Source of the DNA: DASRJG01 sp032124015
GTDB taxonomy: Bacteria > Acidobacteriota > Polarisedimenticolia > Polarisedimenticolales > DASRJG01
Reading direction: 5' to 3'
Length of the DNA: 64,000 bases
Assembly: GCA_032124015.1 (NCBI GenBank)
Contig: JAQBEH010000020.1
Span: 14,546 to 78,545 of the forward strand
Of the stretch, positions 16,348-23,487 are shown piece by piece. Below the pieces are notes generated by a model. That model had not been told where the DNA came from. It worked only from the letters and a program-made list of their open reading frames with translations, and did no database searches. Within the stretch, counting starts at the first letter, position 1; each line of letters opens with the position of its first letter. A program made the translations under genes and the position numbers.

Positions 16348-17210
16348 TGGAGCGTCTCGTCGTCATCACGGGGCTCTCGGGCTCGGGGAAGTCACTCGCC
16401 GCGCGCGGCCTCGAGGATATGACTTTCTTTTGCGTCGACAATCTCCCGGTCAACCTGATCTTCCAGTTTTACGAGCTGCTGCAGCGCACCGCCGGCTCCA
16501 TCCCGCGCGGAGCGATCGTCGTGGACGCCCGCGAGCGCGAGTTCCTCGCGGGGTTTCCCGAGACGCTCGACGCGTTGAAGGCGGCCGGTGCACCGGTTAC
16601 CTTGTTGTTTTTCGAGTGCACCGACGAGATTCTGAAACGCCGCTTCAGCGAATCGCGGCGTCCGCATCCGATGCAGGATCCCGGCGGCTCGCTCGAGAAG
16701 GCGATTCAGGACGAACGCGCGATCCTGGCTCCTCTTCGCAATGTCGCGGACCGGATCATCGACACCAGCCAGTTCAACGCTCACGAGTTGCGATCGTTCC
16801 TGAAGGCCGCGTTCGCGACGCACCACGAGGCGACGTCCCTCAACGTCCACATCGTATCGTTCGGCTTCAAATACGGTGTGCCGGCCGAGGCCGATCTCGT
16901 CTTCGACGTCCGGTTCATTCCGAACCCGTACTTCGTCGACGGACTCAGGGCGTTGGACGGCAGGCACGAAAAGGTCCGGGCGTTCCTGGACGGGCGCCCG
17001 GAGGCCAAGGAGTTCGTCTCCCGCCTCGAGGAACTTCTCGACTTCCTGATCCCGCACTACGTTTCGGAGGGGAAAAGCTACCTGACGATCACGATCGGCT
17101 GTACCGGAGGCAAGCACCGCTCCGTGGCGCTGGCGGAAGGCGTCAGGGAACATTTCGTCGAGAACGGCGTGCCGGTGTCGGTCACGCACCGGGATCTCGG
17201 GAAGGAGTGA
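16344..17210 (+). CDS. rapZ: RNase adapter / nucleotide-binding protein RapZ (YvcJ family)
   Basis: 288 residues with an N-terminal P-loop (VVITGLSGSGKSLAARGLED), the FFCVDNLP segment and the C-terminal signature IGCTGGKHRSVALAE. In enterobacteria RapZ binds GlmY/GlmZ-type RNAs and targets glmS mRNA control; in Gram-positives YvcJ hydrolyses GTP. The neighbourhood (hprK-rapZ-PTS) is its classical context. The RNA partner here is unknown. Confidence 0.95.
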   Translation: MMERLVVITGLSGSGKSLAARGLEDMTFFCVDNLPVNLIFQFYELLQRTAGSIPRGAIVVDAREREFLAGFPETLDALKAAGAPVTLLFFECTDEILKRRFSESRRPHPMQDPGGSLEKAIQDERAILAPLRNVADRIIDTSQFNAHELRSFLKAAFATHHEATSLNVHIVSFGFKYGVPAEADLVFDVRFIPNPYFVDGLRALDGRHEKVRAFLDGRPEAKEFVSRLEELLDFLIPHYVSEGKSYLTITIGCTGGKHRSVALAEGVREHFVENGVPVSVTHRDLGKE

Positions 17211-17215
17211 CACGG

Positions 17216-17656
17216 ATGAAGCAAGGCGCCCCCGGACTGCTCATCGTCACGCACGGACGTCTTGCCGACGAGCTTGAACAAGCCGCCCGCCGCATCGTCG
17301 GGGACGTTTCCAAGCTCGCGGCCGTCTCGCTCGGCTGGGACGACGACGTCGCGGACGCGAGGCGGCGGATCGAGGAAGGGATCAGTCGTGTCGCCGTCGA
17401 CGGGCGGGTCTTGATCCTGACCGACATGTTCGGGGGGACGCCGTCCAACGTCGCCCTGTCGCTCCTGGAACCCGGGCGCATCGACATCGTGACCGGCGTC
17501 AATCTCCCCATGCTGATCAAATTCGCCAACCTGCACGTCCTCGACGGGTTCGACGAAACGGTCCGACGGATCGCGCAGCAGGGACGAGACGCCATTCAGG
17601 TCGCCTCCGAGGTCTTGGAAAAGCGGGCCGGTCCTGAGGACGCTTCCAGTCGATGA
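17216..17656 (+). CDS. PTS mannose-family EIIA component
   Basis: 146 residues from ATG 17216, five bases after rapZ. The N-terminus GLLIVTHGRLADELEQAA contains the His that accepts phosphate from HPr; LILTDMFGGTPSNVAL is the EIIA-Man signature. No EIIB, EIIC or EIID gene is nearby, so the phosphoryl chain probably ends in regulation rather than sugar uptake. It overlaps ptsH by four bases. Confidence 0.92.
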   Translation: MKQGAPGLLIVTHGRLADELEQAARRIVGDVSKLAAVSLGWDDDVADARRRIEEGISRVAVDGRVLILTDMFGGTPSNVALSLLEPGRIDIVTGVNLPMLIKFANLHVLDGFDETVRRIAQQGRDAIQVASEVLEKRAGPEDASSR

Positions 17657-17922
17657 ACGAGCTCGACGTCACGATCGTCAACCGCCTGGGCCTGCATGCG
17701 CGGGCGGCGGCGAAATTCGTGCACTTGGCCGGCGCGTTCGTCTCCCGCGTGACCGTGTCCCGGGAGGGCACGAGGGTCGACGGAAAGTCGATTCTCGGGC
17801 TCTTGACGCTCGCCGCCTCGAAGGGGACCAAGCTCCACCTCTCGATCCAAGGAGAAGACGAGGTCGAGGCGGGTGCGCAGCTTGCCGGACTCATCCGCTC
17901 GCGCTTCGGAGAGGAGGCGTAG
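17653..17922 (+). CDS. ptsH: Phosphocarrier protein HPr
   Basis: 89 residues. It carries the EI-phosphorylated His in NRLGLHARAAAKF and a Ser in KSILGLLTLAA, the HprK target site, so both regulatory phosphorylations are possible. It shuttles phosphate from EI to the EIIA encoded just upstream. It overlaps EIIA (ATGA) and shares one base with ptsI, indicating strict co-translation. Confidence 0.96.
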   Translation: MNELDVTIVNRLGLHARAAAKFVHLAGAFVSRVTVSREGTRVDGKSILGLLTLAASKGTKLHLSIQGEDEVEAGAQLAGLIRSRFGEEA

Positions 17923-19601
17923 TGGTTCAGGTCTTTCGCGGGCTGGGCGTTTCCCCCGGCGTCGCGTTGGGCCGGGCCCTCCCATGGCAACCTGTGGCCA
18001 CCGGTGTGCCGCGGCGCGACGTTTCCCTGGGGTCGACCCCATCCGCCGAGATCGAACGCTTCGAATCCGCCCGCGGAAACGCGCGCGCCGAGTTGCGCGG
18101 CCTGAAGGCCCGTTTGATGACCACCCTGGGTGAGAGCTACGCCGCCATCCTCGATGCGCAAACGATGCTCGTGGACGACCCCGCGCTCGTCGCCGAGGTC
18201 GAACACCGCGTTCGCGCGGAGGGCGTATCGGCCGTCTTCGCCGTCCACGCGACGATCGACGGGTACCTGGCGCGATTCGAGAGCATCGAAGACCGTTACC
18301 TAAGGGACCGCGCCGGCGATTTGCGGGATCTGCAGCGACGGCTGGTGAGATTGCTCGAGCCCGTTCCGGGAACGGACGCCCCGCCACCCGACGGCCCCAT
18401 CGTCGTCGTCGCTTCCGCGATCGGCCCCTCCGACACGGTGGCCCTGGCTCGGGATGGCGTCGTCGCACTCGTCGCCGATCTCGGCGGGCCGACGAGCCAC
18501 ACCGCGATCCTGGCGCAGGCGTTTGGCCTTCCCGCGGTCATCGGCCTGGGGGACGCCGCGCGGAGCGTCCGCGCGGGCGCCCTCGTCGTCGTCGACGGCG
18601 ATCGGGGGGAGGTCGTCGTCGATCCCGACCCGGAGCGCCTCAGCGACGCCAAAACGCAACACGATCTCTGGGTGTCGCGCGAGGACGCGTGGGCCGCGAT
18701 GCGGGACCTCCCGGCGGTCACGAAGGACGGCGTCGAGATCGTCTTGCGGGCCAACATCGAGTTCCCGGACGAAGCGGCCGTGGCGATACGGTTCGGTGCG
18801 CGCGGGATCGGGCTGTACCGCTCCGAGTTTCTCTTCGTAGACCGCGCGCCGCGACTTCCGGACGAAGACGATCACTACCGGACCTACCGCGATCTCGCCC
18901 TGCGGGTGGCTCCGCATCCGGTGGTCGTCCGCACGCTCGACCTCGGCGGCGAAAAGTACTTCCACGAGGTGCTCGAGCGCAGCGAGCCGAATCCCGTTTT
19001 GGGTTTGCGGGGCCTACGGCTGTGCCTCAAGCGGCCGGAGATCTTCGTGCCGCAGTTGCGAGCGCTGCTTCGCGCCGCGGCTCACGCCAACCTCCGCGTT
19101 CTTCTCCCGCTCGTGACCTCCGTCGACGAGGTGCGGGAGGTGCGCCGGATCATCGCCCGCGAGGCGGCGTCGCTGCGAGCGGCGGGCGTGCTCTGCCGCG
19201 CCGACGTACCCTTGGGCGCGATGATCGAAACACCGGCCGCCGCGATGACCGCCGACCTCCTGGCCCGGGAGGTCGATTTCATGAGCCTGGGAACGAACGA
19301 TCTCATCCAGTACACCTTGGCTGTCGATCGCAGTAATCCCTCGGTGGCGGCGCTCTACGAGCCGCTGCATCCGGCGGTGCTGCGTATGCTGCGCTTCGTC
19401 GTGCGCGCGGGGCGCGCCTGCGATCGCCCGGTCTCCCTGTGCGGCGAGATGGCGGCAAGTCCCGAGTTGGTCCCCACCCTCTTGGGCCTGGGGCTTCGCG
19501 AGTTATCGTGCCCGCCCCGCGCGGTACCCCGCGTGCGCGAGGCGATCCGGGCCACCGAAATCGCTCGCGCCGCGCGCGAGATTGAGGAGAAACCGGCATG
19601 A
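17922..19601 (+). CDS. ptsI: PTS enzyme I (phosphoenolpyruvate-protein phosphotransferase)
   Basis: 559 residues, GTG start at 17922. The N-terminal HPr-binding region is followed by the phosphohistidine motif GGPTSHTAILAQAFGLPAVIG. The C-terminal PEP-binding TIM barrel shows GIGLYRSEFLF, TLDLGGEKY, GAMIETPAAAM, SLGTNDLIQYTLAVDR and SLCGEMA. It transfers phosphate from PEP to HPr. Length is near the family norm. The 3' end overlaps the cupin gene by four bases. Confidence 0.97.
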   Translation: MVQVFRGLGVSPGVALGRALPWQPVATGVPRRDVSLGSTPSAEIERFESARGNARAELRGLKARLMTTLGESYAAILDAQTMLVDDPALVAEVEHRVRAEGVSAVFAVHATIDGYLARFESIEDRYLRDRAGDLRDLQRRLVRLLEPVPGTDAPPPDGPIVVVASAIGPSDTVALARDGVVALVADLGGPTSHTAILAQAFGLPAVIGLGDAARSVRAGALVVVDGDRGEVVVDPDPERLSDAKTQHDLWVSREDAWAAMRDLPAVTKDGVEIVLRANIEFPDEAAVAIRFGARGIGLYRSEFLFVDRAPRLPDEDDHYRTYRDLALRVAPHPVVVRTLDLGGEKYFHEVLERSEPNPVLGLRGLRLCLKRPEIFVPQLRALLRAAAHANLRVLLPLVTSVDEVREVRRIIAREAASLRAAGVLCRADVPLGAMIETPAAAMTADLLAREVDFMSLGTNDLIQYTLAVDRSNPSVAALYEPLHPAVLRMLRFVVRAGRACDRPVSLCGEMAASPELVPTLLGLGLRELSCPPRAVPRVREAIRATEIARAAREIEEKPA

Positions 19602-19960
19602 GCGTTTCACGAGTCGACAAACCGTGGGGTTACGAGCTGCGCTTCGTGCGAACTGACCGCTACGCGGGAAAGGCCCTGTTCATCAAGGCCGGCTCGCAGT
19701 TAAGCCTCCAGTACCACGAGAAGAAAGACGAGGCGTTTTACGTTCAGTCCGGCTCGCTCGACCTCGTCCTCGGCCGTGGCGAGGAGCAGACGGTCGTGAG
19801 GATGGGGCCGGGGGACTCACGGCACATCCCTCCCGGAACCGTGCACCGGTTCCGCGCCGTGACCGACACGCTGCTTTTCGAAGTCTCAACCCCCGAGCTC
19901 GAAGACGTCGTGCGGATCGAGGACGACTACGGCCGCGAAGGGGTCAAAGACGTCTTGTGA
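19598..19960 (+). CDS. Single-domain cupin (mannose-6-phosphate isomerase-like)
   Basis: 120-residue single cupin. The N-terminal VDKPWGYE and the metal-binding pattern LQYHEKKDEAFYVQSG...RHIPPGTVHRF (two His, a Glu and a later His) match the type II mannose-6-phosphate isomerase/nucleotidyltransferase C-terminal cupin family. It may isomerise or bind a sugar phosphate. Its ATGA overlap with ptsI ties it to the PTS operon, suggesting a sugar-phosphate role; the exact substrate cannot be read from sequence. Confidence 0.8.
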   Translation: MSVSRVDKPWGYELRFVRTDRYAGKALFIKAGSQLSLQYHEKKDEAFYVQSGSLDLVLGRGEEQTVVRMGPGDSRHIPPGTVHRFRAVTDTLLFEVSTPELEDVVRIEDDYGREGVKDVL

Positions 19961-20001
19961 GCCCAAGCCCCGGAGCCCTATACTCCGGCCGGAGCGACGC
20001 C

Positions 20002-20565
20002 ATGGAAGAAACGACGACCGAGATTCCCGAAAAGCTGTTCTACAAGGCGGCCGAGGTGTGTCAGATCACCGACACGCAGCCCTACGTGTTGAGATTCTGG
20101 GAGAGCGAGTTCCCGCAGCTCGCCGGTGAGAAAAACCGTAGCGGTCAGCGCGTCTACCGCCGCGCCGACATCGATCTCGTCTTCCGCATCAAGAAGCTCC
20201 TCTACCAGGAGGAGTACACGATCGCCGGCGCAAGGAAGGCGATCGACGACGACCGCACGACGATCGTCGAGCCCACGCCCGGAAAGTCGCGCTCGCGTCG
20301 CGCGGCGCCTGGAGCCGCCCCCGCCAAAGAGGCCCAGCCCGTCGAGCCCTCCTCGCTGTTTGGCGAGAGCCGTCCTGAATCTCCCGAAGCGCCCCGAAGC
20401 GCCGCCGGCGAAGAGCAAGAACGCTATCGCGGTCTCTACGAAGAGGCTCTTCTTGCATTGACGGACCTGAAAGGGGAGTTGGCCCGATCCGACGAGCAAC
20501 TCACAGCCCTGCGCGACCGCACCCACCGCGTCGCCGCGCGCCTCGAAGCCGCGATCGAGACGTAG
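20002..20565 (+). CDS. MerR-family transcriptional regulator
   Basis: 187 residues from ATG 20002 (GGAG 8 nt upstream; GTG 19957 overlapping the cupin stop is an alternative). The N-terminal winged helix (FYKAAEVCQITDTQPYVLRFWESEF) and RRADIDLVFRIKKLLYQEEYTI identify a MerR-type DNA-binding domain. The C-terminal ~80 residues are Ala/Pro-rich, then form a predicted coiled coil (LTDLKGELARSDEQLTALRD) without metal-binding cysteines. Deltaproteobacteria often carry such a gene before a tRNA-Pro. It likely regulates genes within the PTS region or elsewhere. Confidence 0.88.
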   Translation: MEETTTEIPEKLFYKAAEVCQITDTQPYVLRFWESEFPQLAGEKNRSGQRVYRRADIDLVFRIKKLLYQEEYTIAGARKAIDDDRTTIVEPTPGKSRSRRAAPGAAPAKEAQPVEPSSLFGESRPESPEAPRSAAGEEQERYRGLYEEALLALTDLKGELARSDEQLTALRDRTHRVAARLEAAIET

Positions 20566-20584
20566 GGCGGCCTCCCGGTCCGTA

Positions 20585-20614
20585 TTGACGGTTCTCCGAC
20601 TCGTCTCCTAAGAT
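20585..20614 (+). promoter_or_regulatory. Promoter of tRNA-Pro(GGG)
   Basis: TTGACG (20585-20590), an 18-nt spacer and TAAGAT (20609-20614), 20 nt before the tRNA 5' end. Confidence 0.6.
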
Positions 20615-20634
20615 GCCGCGGCTTCCGTCCGGGT

Positions 20635-20712
<78 letters not shown>

Positions 20713-20758
20713 CTCAGTTTTCAGCGTTGACACTTTTCGAAATCGCGACGGGAAGCCG

Positions 20759-21556
20759 ATGGCCAAGCACGCCTCTACACCTGAGCTCCTCGCCCAACTC
20801 GCCGAAGCGCGCGAGGAGCCGGCTCGACTTCGTGAGCGCGTCGCCGTGGCCAGGCCGGGCGTCACCGGCGCAAGACTCGACGCGGAGGTGGCCGCGCTCC
20901 GCAAGCTCATCGATGCGCTTCTCGACGGTTCGAGCTCGATGGCGGCGCAGGGGCCCACGCAGGAAGCCGAACGGACCGAGTGGAATGCCCGAGCACGCGA
21001 CGACGGCCAGCGGCGCCTCCTGAAGTTCTGGCGCGAGTACCAAGCATGGAAGGCGAGCGGCGCATCCGCCGTGCCGTTCCCCAGACTCGACGGTCCTGTC
21101 CTGCGCGCGCTCGAGCTCTACGCCACACTGCGTAGCGAGGATCGCCCTTATGGGCCGACCGTTCACGACGTGGCGGCAGAGATGAGCGTGAGCGTGGAGG
21201 CCGTGAAAGCGTATCGGCGGGAACTTCTGAGGCTCTCCGATTACGACAGCCCGCCGTTGCCGAAAGCGCTCACTGCCGCCAAACGTCCGGTTCGTCACGA
21301 ACCGTTCAGGGAGAAGCCGCGCCGCTCGACAGCGTGCGCTCGCGACTTCCTGCGCGCCGTTCACGCCGCCGGGGAGCAGGGTGAAGACCTGTTCGTTGCA
21401 TTCGCCAGGCTGGCCGGTGACGCGTCGGGCCGGTGCGCGTACTGCGGGACGCCGCTTCTCGATCGTTCGACCACCTACGGGTGCACATCGTGCAAGGTCC
21501 TGGCTTCCCGAAAACGGCCTGGGAAGTTGACCCGCCCACCCGGGCGTCCTAAATAA
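20759..21556 (+). CDS. Unknown protein with HTH-like segment and C-terminal zinc ribbon
   Basis: 265 residues from ATG 20759. I do not recognise a family. The N-terminal ~60 residues are predicted helical and charged (coiled-coil-like). The middle has an HTH-like stretch (VHDVAAEMSVSVEAVKAYRRELL). The C-terminus has a four-Cys zinc ribbon (CAYCG...CTSCK) and ends in a basic Arg/Lys/Pro tail. These features suggest a DNA- or RNA-binding accessory protein. It begins 48 nt after tRNA-Pro and has no functional neighbours, consistent with acquisition at the tRNA. No integrase is visible. Confidence 0.6.
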   Translation: MAKHASTPELLAQLAEAREEPARLRERVAVARPGVTGARLDAEVAALRKLIDALLDGSSSMAAQGPTQEAERTEWNARARDDGQRRLLKFWREYQAWKASGASAVPFPRLDGPVLRALELYATLRSEDRPYGPTVHDVAAEMSVSVEAVKAYRRELLRLSDYDSPPLPKALTAAKRPVRHEPFREKPRRSTACARDFLRAVHAAGEQGEDLFVAFARLAGDASGRCAYCGTPLLDRSTTYGCTSCKVLASRKRPGKLTRPPGRPK

Positions 21557-21914
21557 GGTTGCTGTTCCGCCAGTTCTTTCGACTTGTCGTCATTTTCGCC
21601 TGCCGGAAGGCCTTCGGCGCTAAAAAACGGCCTCCTAGAACGGCCCAGGATCGACGATCGCAAACTGGGCGGGGCTTTTGGACCCCCCTGATTCAACGAA
21701 AGCAGGGCGAAAATGAGTCCTGCGTGAACTCCGTCCTTGCAACCGCCCAGGTGCGTGTTCCTCGACCGGCCGATTCGTTCGGAGTTGGAGAGAGGCGCCC
21801 TAGGCGCGCGCCTTGACGGCTGTGACCATCGTTGAGTCGCGTGGAGTTAACATCACGCAACCCGTTTCGCCGCCAGCAGCGGTCTCACCGCGAGGTCGGC
21901 CGTATACTCTCGTT
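21557..21914. other. Gene-poor 358-nt stretch before the toxin-antitoxin pair
   Basis: No convincing gene. It contains near-palindromes (around 21602-21616 and an AGGCGCGCGCCT palindrome near 21799), a small 5-bp inverted repeat (21879-21883/21887-21891) that could be an antitoxin operator, and TATACT (21902-21907) 7 nt before the antitoxin ATG. No copy of the tRNA-Pro 3' end was found, so no att site can be called. Confidence 0.4.
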
Positions 21915-22136
21915 ATGTCGCTCCCAGCGTTGAATCTCGGCGACCTGACCCCAGAAGAGAAGCTCCGCCTGCTTGAAGATGTATGGGACAGTCTTGCCGC
22001 GGACCCGAACGCTGTGCCGCTTGCCGACTGGCAGCGAAGAGAGCTTGATCGGCGACTTGACGAACTCGATCGGGATGGCGCGACCGGGATCCCTTGGGAG
22101 CGGGTCGTGAAGGAAATCGAAGGCCGATTGCGGTGA
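21915..22136 (+). CDS. RelB/StbD-like addiction-module antitoxin
   Basis: 73 residues from ATG 21915 (an upstream GTG/ATG extension is non-homologous). It contains the addiction-module pattern LTPEEKLRLLEDVWDSLAADP followed by LPLADWQRRELDRRL-type helices and ends PWERVVKEIEGRLR. This family occurs immediately upstream of RelE/ParE toxins and autoregulates the operon. The stop overlaps the toxin GTG by four bases. Chromosomal location next to a tRNA-associated patch fits a mobile or selfish module. Confidence 0.82.
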   Translation: MSLPALNLGDLTPEEKLRLLEDVWDSLAADPNAVPLADWQRRELDRRLDELDRDGATGIPWERVVKEIEGRLR

Positions 22137-22432
22137 CTGAGGTCGTCCTTCGGCCGGCCGCAGCGGCCGACATCGAGGATGCCTTCCTTTGGTACGAAGC
22201 GCAGCGCGCGGGTCTTGGCTCGGAGTTCCTTCTAGCGTTGCGATCGACGATGGATCTCGTCCTAACTCAACCCGAAGCTTTCCCAGTGCTGCACCGCGAT
22301 ACGCGCCGGGCGCTGGTTCCGCGACGGTTTCCGTATGCACTCTTTTTTCGCTTCTACGGCGAGACCGTGGTCGTCGTGGCTTGTATGCACGCGAAGCGGC
22401 GCCCAGCGCGATGGCGATCGAGACTTGGCTGA
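22133..22432 (+). CDS. RelE/ParE-family toxin
   Basis: 99 residues from GTG 22133, overlapping the antitoxin stop (GTGA). Typical ParE-fold features: an N-terminal strand (TEVVLRPAAAADIEDAFLWYEAQR), a long helix (LGSEFLLALRSTMDLV), and C-terminal strands with conserved basic residues (RRFPYALFFRFYGETVVVVACMHAKR). It is either a ribosome-dependent mRNase (RelE) or a gyrase poison (ParE); sequence alone does not decide, though the WYE and HAKR motifs are closest to ParE-type members. Confidence 0.85.
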   Translation: MTEVVLRPAAAADIEDAFLWYEAQRAGLGSEFLLALRSTMDLVLTQPEAFPVLHRDTRRALVPRRFPYALFFRFYGETVVVVACMHAKRRPARWRSRLG

Positions 22433-22461
22433 CAGCTACCATGCGCACCGGAGCTCACATC

Positions 22462-23487
22462 ATGAAGAACAGTCTCCATCTGCTCGTTCTCGCCGCCTGC
22501 GTTGCCGGGACGGCCTTCGCCGAATCGGCGCCTCCACCGGGCATGGTGTTCATTCCCGGCGGAACCTTCGCCATGGGGAGCACGCTTCCCGGCAGCGCGA
22601 GGGACGAGCAACCGGTGGTGCAGGTCACCCTCGATGGTTTCTGGATGGATGCCACCGACGTGACCAACGCTCAGTTCCTGAAGTTCGTCAAGGCGACCGG
22701 CTACAAGACGATCGCGGAGCGACCGATCGATTGGGACGAGTTGAAAAATACCGTCCCACCCAACACGCCAAGACCCACCGACGAGCAGTTGCAGCCGGGG
22801 GCCGTGACGTTCTCGCCGCTGCCTGGCGCGATCGATAGGAGAGCCGAGGAGAGCTGGTGGGACTGGACGCGGGGTGCCAGCTGGCAGCGTCCCGAGGGCC
22901 CCGGGAGCGATCTTGCGGGCCGCGAGGATCACCCGGTCGTTCTCGTGGCCTGGGATGATGCGGTTGCCTACGCGACATGGGCCGACAAGCGGCTCCCCAC
23001 CGAGGCCGAATGGGAATACGCAGCCCGCGGCGGCCTCGCGGGCAAACGTTTCGCCTGGGGCGACGAGTTCAAACCCGGCGGGAAATTCATGGCCAACACG
23101 TGGACCGGCGTTTTCCCGGAAAAAAACACCGCCGAAGACGGCTTCGCCGGCACCTCGCCCGTCAAGACCTTCCCCGCCAATGGCTACGGCCTCTACGACA
23201 TGGGCGGCAACGTCTGGAACTGGTGCAGCGATTGGTACCGGGTGGATACGCTCGCCCGTGCCAAGCTCGCAGGGAACACCGTCAACCCCATCGGTCCGAG
23301 TTCGAGCTACTCGCCTGGGCATCCCCTCCAGCAGGAACGAGTCGTCAAGGGCGGGTCTTTTCTCTGCAATGCGGACTACAGCGAAGGCTATCGGCCCAGC
23401 GCCCGACGCGGTTCCTCGACCGACACCGGCATGAGCCACATCGGATTTCGCTGCGCGAAGAGCGCAGCCAAGGCAGGGCCGAACTAG
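22462..23487 (+). CDS. Formylglycine-generating-enzyme-like (SUMF1) secreted protein lacking one active-site Cys
   Basis: 341 residues with a signal peptide (LHLLVLAACVAGTAFA, cleavage around residue 21). The FGE-sulfatase fold is clear: GMVFIPGGTFAMGS, LPTEAEWEYAARGG, YDMGGNVWNW and the end HIGFRCAK. In true FGE two cysteines five residues apart bind copper. Here the first is present (Cys302) but the second position is Ser307 (CNADYS). No sulfatase gene is in the window. It may be a non-catalytic or differently acting family member. Its stop shares a CTAG with the convergent gene. Confidence 0.85.
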   Translation: MKNSLHLLVLAACVAGTAFAESAPPPGMVFIPGGTFAMGSTLPGSARDEQPVVQVTLDGFWMDATDVTNAQFLKFVKATGYKTIAERPIDWDELKNTVPPNTPRPTDEQLQPGAVTFSPLPGAIDRRAEESWWDWTRGASWQRPEGPGSDLAGREDHPVVLVAWDDAVAYATWADKRLPTEAEWEYAARGGLAGKRFAWGDEFKPGGKFMANTWTGVFPEKNTAEDGFAGTSPVKTFPANGYGLYDMGGNVWNWCSDWYRVDTLARAKLAGNTVNPIGPSSSYSPGHPLQQERVVKGGSFLCNADYSEGYRPSARRGSSTDTGMSHIGFRCAKSAAKAGPN

